A stretch of DNA of 64,000 nucleotides from Platerodrilus igneus (Eukaryota > Arthropoda > Insecta > Coleoptera > Lycidae): contig JARFIW010001469.1 of assembly GCA_036346225.1 (NCBI GenBank), forward strand, positions 5,798,001-5,862,000. The letters are read 5' to 3'. How positions within the stretch are numbered: position 1 is the stretch's first letter; each line of letters opens with the position of its first letter. The notes beneath the pieces were generated by a model. It did no database searches and had not been told where the DNA came from. It saw only the letters and a list, made by a program, of their open reading frames with translations. Shown piece after piece: positions 44,454 to 55,154 of this stretch. The translations under genes and the position numbers were made by a program.

Positions 44454-45370
44454 CTAGGTCTGCCTCTTCTTCTTTTTTTTTCCTATCTCTGCTTCTAATA
44501 TATTCCGCACTATTCCCTCATGCCGTAGTATGTGGCCTATCATCCTATCTCTCCTCTTTTTTACCATTTTCCACATATTTCTTTCTTCCCCTACCATTTT
44601 TAGTACCTCTTCGTTCTTAACTTTGTCTGTCCATGATATCTTCATCATACGTCTGTAGCACCACATTTCAAAGGCTTCTACCTTTTTCTTGTCCGCTTCT
44701 CCTACTGTCCAGGCTTCACAGCTGTACAGTGCTGTGCTCCACACATATGTTTTAAGCAATCTTTTCCTTGTTACTATGTTTGTGGTCTTTGAGCACAGTA
44801 GTTGCTTTTTCTTGTTAAATGTAGCACGACCTTGTGCTAATCTTTGTTTTATATGTTTTGTGCTTTTCCCATCTTGCGTTATTTGGCTTCCTAGGTAGCA
44901 GAAATCCTTAACCTCTTGTAAGTTCGTGTTACATATTTGTATTCTTGTTTTTGATTTATTTTCCCCACCTTTGCATACTAGAACTTGAGTTTTAGTTTTG
45001 TTAATTTTCATACCGTATCTCTTTGTTAGAACCGTTTCCATTTCATTAAGAGCAGCTTCTAACTCTTCCTTGCTAGATGCTAATACCGCTATATCATCTG
45101 CAAATCTAAGCATATCAAATTTTTTGTCCCTGCATAGTAATTCCAAATGTCTTTCTGCATTTGACCTTATTCATTGCCTCTTCTATGTACAAGATAAAAA
45201 ATCAATGGGGATAGGGCACATCCCTGTCTCACCCCTTTCCTAATGTTTACTTCTCTACGTTCCTGCTCTAATTCTATTACTGCTGTTTGCTCTTTGTATA
45301 AGTTATGTACTATTCGTCTATCCCTATAACTCATTCCAATCTTTTTGAGTATTTCAAACATTTTTTCCAT
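44454..45370 (-). pseudogene. RTE subfamily B reverse transcriptase palm to C-terminus (copy B7)
   Basis: The frame at 45370-45167 carries [14 protein letters not shown]. The 230-codon frame at 45146-44454 carries [41 protein letters not shown], the YVWSTALYSCEAWTV block, [15 protein letters not shown] and RMIGHILRHEG. The sequence between these blocks is unbroken. Confidence 0.88.
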
Positions 45371-45490
45371 TTTACATTGTCAAATGCTTTTCCAGATCTA
45401 CAAACCCTATATACACGCTTTCCCTTTTCTATTGTTTTCTCCATTATCACTCTCAGAGCTAAAATAGCCTCCCGTGTTCCCCTGTTTTGC

Positions 45491-46339
45491 CTAAACCCAA
45501 ATTGGTCTTCTCCTAGTATTTCTTCCGCCCGTTTTTTCCATTCGTCTTTGCACAATTCTAGTTAATATTTTTGACACGTGTGCTGTCAAACTTATTGTTC
45601 GAAAATTTTCACATCTATCCACGCCTTTCTTTTTTGGTATAGTTACTATGATGCTACGTTTGAAATCTTTGGGTATCTTGCCTGTCTCATACATATAGCT
45701 TACAAGTTGGAAGAGACGTTCTGTTACTGCTTGTCCAGCGGCTTTTAGAGTTTCTGATTGCACCTTATCTGTACCCGGCGCCTTACCATTTTTTAGACTC
45801 TTTAAGGCTAATTCAAACTCATCTCTAAGTATAGGATATCCCAAGTCATCATTTTCTAATGCAGTTAGTTCCTCTCCTGCATATAAATTCCCTATATATT
45901 CTTGCCATCTACCCACTTTCTCTACATTTTCTATGATGACGTTTCCTTGTGCGTCCCTTATATTTTTGCTATATGGTTTTATATCCCTAGAATTCATTCT
46001 AATTAATTTGTATGCTTCGTCTGTCTTTCCTATTTCCATCTTCGTTTGTACCTCTTTGCACTTTTCATCAATCCATTGTTCTTTAGCTTTCATGCATTTT
46101 CGAATAATTTCCTATTTTATGGCTTTGTATCTCTGTTTTCCTGTTTTGTCTGATTTATTTTTGTATTTTCGTCTTTCTTCTATTAAATTCAGGATATCCT
46201 TTGTTATCCATGGCTTCTTATTTTCTTTTTGTGTATACCCCAGAATATCTCTGGCCGCCATGTCTAGGCTGGATTTAATGTTATTCCATTCTGTTTCTAC
46301 TTCCTTAGTATCAGATATTTTTCCGATATCTTTGAGCAA
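45491..46339 (-). pseudogene. RTE subfamily B linker and reverse transcriptase fingers (copy B7)
   Basis: The frame at 46339-46112 is the linker (WNNIKSSLDMAARDILGY). The frame at 46093-45491 continues into the RT with NGKAPGTDKVQSETLKAAG, IPKKKGVDRCENFRTISL and an Arg-rich end where the frame breaks at QFGFR. Confidence 0.85.
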
Positions 46340-46367
46340 TTCATTTGACTTTTTTTTCGAATCTTTG

Positions 46368-47286
46368 TTAAATATCTTTATCTTTTAGTTTCTCTAAGTT
46401 CAAGTGCTTTTTTCTGTTCCTTTTTTTCAGATTTTTAAATTTAAGTGCGGCCTTCATAATTACGATGTTGTGGTCAGTGTCTATATCTGCTTCTGGGTAG
46501 CTTCTACAGTCTTTTACTTGATTCCTAAACCGTTGTCTAACAAGAATGCAATCTATTTGATATCTTCCTATATCTCCTGGCATCTTCCACGTATATCGTC
46601 TTCTAGCATGATGTTGGAATAACGTGTTTGTGATGATTAAATTGTTCTTGTCGCAAAATTCTATCAGCCTATTTCCCCTGTTGTTTCTCGTGCCTAAACC
46701 AAATAAACCTACTACCGCTCCTTCCCTACCTTCACCTACCACGGCATTAAAATCCCCCATAATTATTAAGTTTTCATGCCCTTTTACGTATCTTAATGTC
46801 TTCGATATCTTTGTAGATGGCTTCTACCTCCTCGTCACTGTAGCTAGAGGTGGGCATGTATACGTGTATTATTACTGTGTTTACCGGTTTAGATTTTAAT
46901 CTAACCATGAGTACTCTTTCGTTCTTTTGTAAGTAATTTTCTACACAGTATCCTATCTTTTTCCGCATAACTATCCCCACACCCAAATTTCCTTCCTCTG
47001 CCTCTGTATGGATTACCCTGAAGTCTCCACTCCAAAAATCCTCCGCCTCTGGTCACCGAACTTCGCTAATCCCTACTATGTCTAGTGATAACCTATTCAT
47101 TTCGACTTTTAGGTTCTCTAGCTTACCTACTTGCTTCATACTTCTAACATTCCACGCTCCGACTCGCAGAATGTTCCTGACTCTTATTTTTAACTTTCCG
47201 ATCGCATCCTCCGAAGTAGTCCCCTCCCGGAGATCCGAATGGGGGACTATTTTAACTTCGGAATCTTTTACCCCAGAGAATGCCAT
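46368..47286 (-). pseudogene. RTE subfamily B endonuclease (copy B7)
   Basis: Three frames (47286-47053, 46986-46774, 46760-46368) carry PHSDLREG, GAWNVRSMKQ, GISEVR, VGIVMRKKIG, VYMPTSSYSDEEVEAIYKD, MGDFNAVVGEG, RRRYTWKMPG and DTDHN. The substrate-binding and catalytic residues are retained, and damage is limited to frame breaks. Confidence 0.85.
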
Positions 47287-47311
47287 CGTGTTTGTTACAA
47301 TTTAAGTACGC

Positions 47312-47635
47312 TGTGTACTTGGGAAGGCGGCTCCGTGGCGTAGTGGTATGTGTGTGACTACTACGCCCTAGGTCCCGGGTTCGAATCCCGACACGGTCCG
47401 CTTGAAAAATGTTAGGCGAGCATTTTTCGCAAAAATACACCCTCGTTCGGATGAGAGGTAAAATGGAGGTCCCGTGTATGAGTGTTGTCACGCACGTTAA
47501 AGATCCCTACCTTGCTTGGAACAGCAAGGATTCGGCAAAATTCAAAATTTTTCAGGTAAAAAAAAACTCGCTTCCTGGCCAATGTAGTACCTTCGGGTGG
47601 AGCATTGGAAAATCACATGTAATGTGTACTTGGGA
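47312..47635 (+). mobile_element. tRNA-headed SINE inserted in the 5' UTR of RTE copy B7
   Basis: The element (47325-47622, 298 bp) is flanked by perfect 13-bp duplications TGTGTACTTGGGA (47312-47324 and 47623-47635). The equivalent 5' UTR of the neighbouring copy B8 (about 49270-49290) reads TTGTGTACTTGGGTGG without the element and so serves as an empty site. The B box GGTTCGAATCC is at 47378. Head, core and tail match the copy at 36716. Confidence 0.95.
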
Positions 47636-47905
47636 GATAATATGGTGGTTTCCCGTTGCCTTCCACATCGCGGTAGTGTGTCTTAGACTGCCATACCGAC
47701 CCCTATGGTCTCTGCCAAACTAAGTACCGAAAGAGCCGCTGCTCTCTTTCGGGGACCTGTCTTAATCTGGTTCCTCATTAACGACCCTACTGCTTTGGTT
47801 AAACCTGTAGTTTGTCTCTTTAGCTCATTAGAACACGCAAGCCATTTCACCTGTTCTAGTAATTTAGAACTTCGGCAAGGTGCAGGTCCATTCGAAACGC
47901 AATCA

Positions 47906-49565
47906 TCAAACTTATTGTTCGAAAATCTACCTGCACCTCTCTTTCTTGGTATAGTGACTGATGTTATGTTTGAAGTCTCGGTATCTCGCCTGTCTCATAT
48001 AGCTTAAAAGTTGGAATAGACGTTGTTATCGATCGTCCAACGGCTTTTAGAGTTTCTGCTAGCACCTTATCTATAGGCACCGGCTTACCATTTTTTAGAC
48101 CTTTTAATGCTAATTCAAACTCACCTCCATGCATGGGATATCCTCTCTCATTGTTTTCAATGTCTGATTCCTGTTCTGCTGTTAGTTTCTCTTCTGCATA
48201 TAAATTTTCTATATATTGCCATCTAATCACTTTCCTATTTCCATCTTAGTTTGTACCTCTGCACTTTTCATCAATCCATTGCTCTTTAGCTTTCCAGCAT
48301 TTGCATATAATTTCCCATTTTATAACTTTGTATCTGTTTTCCAGCTATTAAATTCAGGGTATCCTTTGCTATCCATGGTTTCTTATTCTCTTTTTTGTGT
48401 ATAACCCACAATATCTCTGGCTGATCTTTCGTGGATATCTTTATCTTTTAGTTTTTCAAAATCAAAGTGCCTTTTTCTCAAATTTTTTAATTTAAGAGCA
48501 GCCTTCATAATTACGATGTTGTGGTTAATGTTTATATCTGCTTCTGGGTAGCTTCTGCACTCATTTACTTGATTCCTAAAAAATTGTCTAACAAAAACAA
48601 AATCTATTTGATATCTTCCTATATCTCCTGGCATCTTTAATGTGTATCGTCTTCTATCAAGATGAAATAATGTGTTTGTGATTGTTAAATTGTTTCTGTC
48701 ACAAAGTTCTACCAGCATATTTCTCCAGTCGTTTCAACTGCCTAAACCAAATAAACCTACTACAACTCCTTCCCTACCCTCGCCTACTACTACATTAAAA
48801 TCCCCGGTAATTATTAAATTTTCGCATTCTTTTACATATCTTAGTAGGTTTTCGATATCTTTGTAGATCGCTTCTACTGTAGCTAGAGGTGGGCATGTAT
48901 ACTTGTACTATTACTGTATTTACTGGTTTAGATTCTAATCTAACCATGAGTAACACTTTCGTCCTTGATCCTGTGTGAATTATCCTAAAGTCTCCACTCT
49001 AAAAATCCCTCGCATCTAGCCGCCAAACTTCACAGATCCCCACTATGTCTAATGCTAACCTATCCACTTCAATTTTCAAGTTCTCTATCTTATCTACTTG
49101 TTTCATTCTTCTAACGTTCCATGCTTCGACTCACAGAATGTTCCCGACTATTTTTCTAAACTTTCTGATCGCACCCTCCAAAGTCCCCTTCTGGAGATTC
49201 AAATGTGGAACTATTTTAACTCCGGGATTTTTAGACCCGGGGGGATGCCATTTAAATAACAATTTAAGTACGTTGTGTACTTGGGTGGTAATGTGGTGGT
49301 TTCCCGTTGCCTTGCACATCGCAGTAGTGTGCCTTAGAATGCCATACCAACCCATATGGTCTCTGCCACTCTACACACAAAGTACAGAAAGAGCTGCTTC
49401 CCTCTTTTAGAAACTTGCCTTAGTGGTTCCTCAATAAAAATCCCAATAGTTTGGCTAAACCTGTAGTACTGCTCTTTAACTCATTGAAACACGCAAGCCA
49501 TTCTACCCGTTCTGGTAATCTAGAACTTTTTCAAGCTGCAGGTCCATTCAGAACAGACAAACTCT
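47906..49565 (-). mobile_element. RTE-type LINE, subfamily B, 3'-truncated copy (B8)
   Basis: This is a minus-strand copy with 5' UTR (about 49565-49255), endonuclease (about 49190-48390 in fragments) and linker/RT start (48230-47908). It then stops abruptly in the RT where copy B7's 5' UTR begins. Recognised residues include LVELCDRNNLTITNTLFH and YTLKMPGDIGRYQID. Losing the 3' end is unusual for LINEs and suggests that B7 inserted into B8, or a deletion. Confidence 0.85.
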
Positions 49566-49621
49566 TTATGCAAATAATTTGTTTTACATGGTTATTTATC
49601 ACTACTGTGCGAGGGGGATTC
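49566..49621. other. Short spacer
   Basis: Nothing was recognised. Confidence 0.4.
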
Positions 49622-49783
49622 TGACAATGCTAGCATGCTACCATTGACTAGTGGAAAGACAAACGACTTTCTGCCTGAATCAGGATTTTTTTCACGTGGA
49701 ATTGACAGTGCTAGCATGCTACCATCGACTAGTGAAAAGATAAACGACTTTCTGCCTGAATCAGGATTTTTTTCACGTGGAAT
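49622..49783. repeat. 81-bp tandem duplication
   Basis: Two units (49622-49702 and 49703-49783), each with GCTAGCATGCTACCAT near the start and TTTTTTTCACGTGGAAT at the end, differ at about five positions. Confidence 0.93.
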
Positions 49784-50874
49784 GTAAATTATTCATGTGC
49801 CAGGTGTTGAGCCATTAAACCTAATGCAATTATGTTGATGTGTATTTTACATAGTTATTTCTCTTATTAATTAGTGTACATTTTATACTGATGTATCATA
49901 GCATTATTAATCTGCTGTTTTGGTGCTTAGGTGCAATTATTTATTTATCAATAAACCAATTTACAATGCCTTTCAATAATTCTACATGTTTTGAAGCCAA
50001 CGGCATTATTTGTCTTCCAGTAAAAAAATTTCGTTGGTTGCAATACAAAAATATATAGTTATTTGTTATACAAGGGAAAAAAGTACTAGATTTTAGCTCG
50101 AGGTGTGTTTGTCTCCCGATGCGAAGTGGAGAGAGACAACACCAAGAGTTAAAATTTTACATTTTACACTATTTTTTTCAGTGACAGGCAAAACAATGAT
50201 TTAATATTTAAAAAAATATTACAATATATTAAAGTCAAAAAATCAATCGATGTCAAATTTGAAGTTTCAAATAAGTAGGCTGTCCTACTTATAGGGACAG
50301 TTAGATTTGCGTTGCTAAGGAAACCTTTAAAGCAATCAAATATCTGTCAATTTAATTCTGCGAGTGGTTTCAAAAATTGCTTTCTTAAGTTGTTTATATC
50401 GGTTGTTTTGAACGCCACAAAGTTATGACACGATGTTATCTTACACGCGAATGTTAGAAGTGTGGACCCAGCTTTAAATTAAATATCTCCGTGTTCTTAC
50501 TTATTTGCACATACCCGGGTAAAAAGTACTCATTTTCCCCGGAGAAAATAGTAAATTCATAAAAAGGGACATTTTGTTACCTATCAAGAAACATCAAATG
50601 TCAAGTTTTTTCCAGTCACAGAAAAAAATATTAAATTCACTGGGGGCAAAACAAGTGATTTGTGGTTCAGACGACATACGCTATTTTCAACCAAACTCGA
50701 AGCTTATTAATAAAAATTCAAACAATGCAACCATTATTCATTTTTTTAAGAAAACTATTATTTGAACACTTAAATGATAAAACAAAAAGGAAGGTCTTAA
50801 TACATTATAAATAATTGCTCTTTTTAAAAAATATTCAAATATATGCACAAATTTACAAAAACTGAGTCCTAAGT
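49784..50874. other. Downstream flank of GIGYF, with an inverted repeat; otherwise unassigned
   Basis: No independent gene is certain. The minus-strand DNA just below 50875 should be the 3' UTR of GIGYF, but no canonical AATAAA was found close to the stop. A plus-strand frame at 50574-50765 (Asn/Lys-rich, no motif) is unlikely to be a gene. Confidence 0.4.
50089..50160. repeat. Imperfect inverted repeat
   Basis: The left arm TTTTAGCTCGAGGTGTGTTT pairs with a right arm ending AACACCAAGAGTTAAAA across a loop of about 15 bases that includes GATGCGAAG. About 25 bp per arm, with several mismatches. Confidence 0.6.
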
Positions 50875-50997
50875 CTAATTTTCAACATAATCACGATCTC
50901 CAACATTAATACGATCTGGAGCTGCAGTCACCGAGAATCCCAAATTTCGCGCATCTACTTTTATCATTTTGGATTTTTTACATTTTTTAGCTTTGCC
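50875..50997 (-). CDS. Gigyf: GIGYF terminal exon
   Basis: The acceptor TTTGCAG precedes a Lys-rich stretch ([14 protein letters not shown]), then [16 protein letters not shown] and a TAG stop at 50877-50875. The LGFSV-x-A-x-x-R-x-N-x-G ending is the signature C-terminus of GIGYF proteins. Confidence 0.92.
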   Translation of the reverse strand, partial: GKAKKCKKSKMIKVDARNLGFSVTAAPDRINVGDRDYVEN

Positions 50998-53900
50998 CTG
51001 CAAATTTTATACCGTTAGCAATACAATATACTTGACACAAACCAACCTTTACTTCTTGGAATTCTATGTTATGTTGCATGGAAGGAGTTAAAGCAGGGGC
51101 AGGTGAACTCATATCATCTGTTTGTGTAACTACTCTAGGTTTGAACACACGTCGTTTTTCCAAAAATTGTGTAACAAAGTGTTGAGTTGCAGGTACATCG
51201 CCAAAATATTCTTTGCAGTAATCTTTAACTTCTAGTGCGGATTCTATATCTCGTAGAAAATTTATGAACGTAGGAACTAAAAAACAATAATAACAAAGAA
51301 AATATTAATGCAAAGTACTTACTATCAACTGTACTATTAAGTCTTGTGAGTGTTGCAATACACCATTCCGTGAATTCATCAGTTATTGGCCCATTACTAA
51401 ATAATTTCATAACCTGCTGTTCTTCTTTTTTCAATTTGTGTTTATTTTGTTTAACCGCTTGTTTTACCACAGTTGCTGAACTACTTTTAGTTAATGCAGA
51501 AGGCTTGTTATGTGTGAGAATATTTGTGTCATCCCAAAAACCTCCAATATTATTATTCCACTGGTTTGAAGATGACCAAGAAAGACCATGGCCACTCCAA
51601 GGTGTTACTGATGCAGTAACCGGTGTAGGTGCTAATATTTCTTTTTCTTTTAGTGCCGCACGCAACTCCGATGTTTGCTAATAACACAAAATACAAATTA
51701 TTAAGCAGTCTGATATAGTAAATGCTTGTATAGTGCATTTAACGAATAGATTCAGTAAGTGCTCCTCCCATAAAAGAGCACAAAGTATAATGGAAAATTT
51801 TGTACTGGTTGGCTGTGTTCACACAACTACTTAATAAATTTTTTCTACGACTGTTTTGGAACGAGCCTATTTTAGGTGTGTTTTTGATAGAGAAATCTAC
51901 TACATTCTATACAGGTTTTTATTCCGCTTTTCGTTGCTAAGCAACCAGTGCGGGAATGTTCAATTTGCACGGTTGCGCTTATATTTCTATTAATCAAGTA
52001 GCCCTGGACTTGCATCTTATTTCCAATGACGGCCGAGTTTTCAAAGGTGGGCTCCCATAAAAGAGCACCAAGTAAAATGGAAAATTTTGTACTGGTTGGC
52101 TGTGTTCACACAACTACTTAATAAATTTTTTCTACGACTGTTTTGGAAGCGAGCCTATTTTAGGTGTGTTTTGATAGAGAAATCTACTACATTCTATACA
52201 GGTTTTTATTCCCGCACTCGTTGCTAGGCAAGTTGCTAAGCAACCAGTGCGGAATATTCAATTTGCACGGTTGCGCTTATATTTCTATTAATCAAGTAGC
52301 CCTGCACTTGCATCTTATTTCCAATGAGCCGAGTTTTCAAAGGTGGGCTATGAAACAAATAATAAACCAACAAATGTCAAATAAATAATTTCATACTGTG
52401 AAAGCGTTTAAAATCTTAAAGTATTTGCAAAGTCTTTAAAAATGGCTAGTGATAGTGAAAGCGAACTAGAACCGACGCCTCCAAATATTGTGGAAGCTGC
52501 AAATGCAACTATATTAAATTTATTACCGGAAATTTCCAAAAAAAAATATGAGGCTGCTTATAAATCGTTTATGGATTGGCGAAGAGATCAAAAGACAACA
52601 TCTTATTCTGAAAATGTTTTAATTGCATACTTTAATGAATTATCTAATAAGTATAAATCTCCGACATTGTGGACGCATTATTCTATGTTGAGAACAAGTC
52701 TCACCATCCATCATAATGTAGATATATCAAAGTATGGAAAATTAAGAGCGTTTCTCAAACGGAAGTCAAGCGGTTATAAATCGAAAAAATAAAAAAATTT
52801 TACAACACAGGAAATAAATAAATTTATTACTGAGGCTCCGGATCAACAGTTTCTTCTGACAAAAGTATGTAATATTAACTTAGGAGAATAATGAGTGTTT
52901 ATAGCTATTTTTATATTGTTACAGACTGCATTAATTATGGGAATTATGGGTGCTTGCCGCAGACAGGAATTACATCAGATGAAGATTACTCATTTCACGG
53001 AATTGGGTTCTGCAATATTAGTTACAGTTCCCGACATGAACACAAAAATTATCGCAGCTTTACGATAACGAGTAATTTTATGAAATCACAAAAATACTGG
53101 AATCTCGTCCATCAAATGTTTGCGATCCTAGTTTTTCTTAAATTATCAGAAAGGAAAATGCACCACACAGAAAGTGGGTATCAATAAATTTGGTGCTATG
53201 AGAAAGCAAATTGCAACGTATTTAAAACTACCCAATCCGAATTATATACTGGTCATTGCTTCCGGAGATCTTCCGCCACTATTCTTGTAGATGCTGGAGA
53301 AGATATAACATCTTTAAAAGGAACGGTGGCTGGAAATCAACATCAGTCGCGAAAACTATATAGCCGATTCTTTAACAAATAAGTTGAATGTAGGCAACAT
53401 AATACAAAATTCAATTGATAGCACATCAAATGTTCCATCAACGTCCAAAGACAAGAATTTCCAACGTCAAGAAAATTTAGTTTTTGGGAAAACACCTTCT
53501 ACAGTGACGTTTAATAATTGCAATGTAACCTTTAATATTGTTAATAATAATGTATCTAAAAACTAAACTTAAATCAATTTATTTACTTTTATTATGATAA
53601 ATTTGTACTTTTCTTTGAATTTATGTATATTCACAAACGATAATAAACTTATGATATTAATAAAATGTATACTCCTATACTTACCATGTATTTTACAATA
53701 TTAACAAAAGAGGTATCACATTTAAAAAGTACGTACTACAGTCGTAGAGAAAGTATAGTGTACAACACGCATGGAATGCCCATTTCTCACTCGTATAATT
53801 TGCAGCACTCGCTTTCAGCTCGTGCTGCAATTTATCATACTCGTGAGAAATGGGCATCATTCCATGCTCATTGTACAATATACTATTATATTGCTAACCT

Positions 53901-55107
53901 ACAATTAGCAATTAGTTTCTCACAAGTATATTTGTAGTTACCGCAATGTGTTTTCTTTGCTATGAATCAAGTCTGTGCTCCATTTGTATTCCACAACTAA
54001 AGTGCATTTTGTTATTTTTGTAAGGTTGTTTATATGGTAAGTAAGAAAACAAATAAGACTGCAAAAAATACATTACTTCTTTATTATTTCGACTTAATAC
54101 AAATACTATGACCATAACCAGAAGAAGGTCACTACTATATCTTTTTCTCTTACCGGATCACACCACCAATACAGAATGGCACGCAATTCAAAAATCCTTA
54201 CGTTTTAATTACTGAATCTGTTCGTTACTTACACTATAGCTATATATAAATAATGGATTTCTGTTGAGGTGTTTTAACATGTAATAAAGAAATCAAATAA
54301 TAGAATGATAATAGGAATCTTGTTAATACATTGAGGAGAATTGAACAAACCCATGATATTTTCACTTTTCAAACTTCATCGCTAACCATGAAGTAGTACG
54401 AGTTCATTTATGCTTTAGAAGAAGCTCACTGTCTTTGTATTGGAATGTGGTAAGAGAGTATGACTGAAAATTAATGAAATTGACAATACTAACTCTCGTC
54501 AAAACATTCATAAAGTTATCCATTAAGGATGTCTCATTATTAAGAAGCCAGTACCTTGTTACGCCCATGGCTTCACAGAGCTTTAGTTTTAATAATAGGA
54601 ATAGATTATTTTATAATCGAAAAGCAAGTCTAAAACATGTCAAAAGAGGCGTAATTTAAACGATAACTTTGGTTAGCTGGAATGGATATACACAATGTTA
54701 TTGAGTGAGATATTTGAATACGACGAAACGATTTAGTACGGGTGTGTTATTGTGAACTTGAAACTTGTGTTTTCGAAGAAAATTGTGTCGGTTAGAGACA
54801 GTTTTGGGAAAAATGTGGCTGTTGGAAGTGATTTTGAGAATTGTGCGACTGTTTGTATTGAAGGAAATTTGAAGAATTGTGATAGGCTTTGAAGCGTGGA
54901 GAAACTAAATATAAACCGCTAGACATAGATAGGAGCTCTCTTAGTTTTCAACCAGCTTACAGCTCTAATGTTTTGACAAGAGTACGTTGAATGCACCAAG
55001 GCTAAACTGCTTTTACGTTTGCATAAAAGTTCAATTACTGAATGCCAATTGATGTAAGTAAAAACTGTTTGATTTTTATTGACACATCCTTGTGTAATTA
55101 ACTACCT

Positions 55108-55154
<47 letters not shown>

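Larger units (their letters stand above)
44441..47905 (-). mobile_element. RTE-type LINE, subfamily B, near full-length copy (B7)
   Basis: This is the best copy of subfamily B. From high to low coordinates it has the 5' UTR (47905-47290, split by a SINE), an endonuclease (47286-46368), a linker (46339-45700), an RT (46093-45167 in pieces) and a long intact RT-to-C-terminus frame (45146-44454). Frame breaks near 47050, 46770, 46360, 46100, 45500, 45350 and 45160 make it inactive. The endonuclease retains GISEVR, MGDFNA and DTDHN. The RT retains [13 protein letters not shown]. Confidence 0.92.

Noticed and set aside
50574..50765. 63-codon plus-strand frame as a small gene
   Set aside because: It is Asn/Lys-rich without motifs and lies in the expected 3' region of GIGYF on the opposite strand.
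51346..51681. 111-codon plus-strand frame
   Set aside because: It is antisense to the GIGYF exon at 51323-51677, which has splice sites and clear family similarity.
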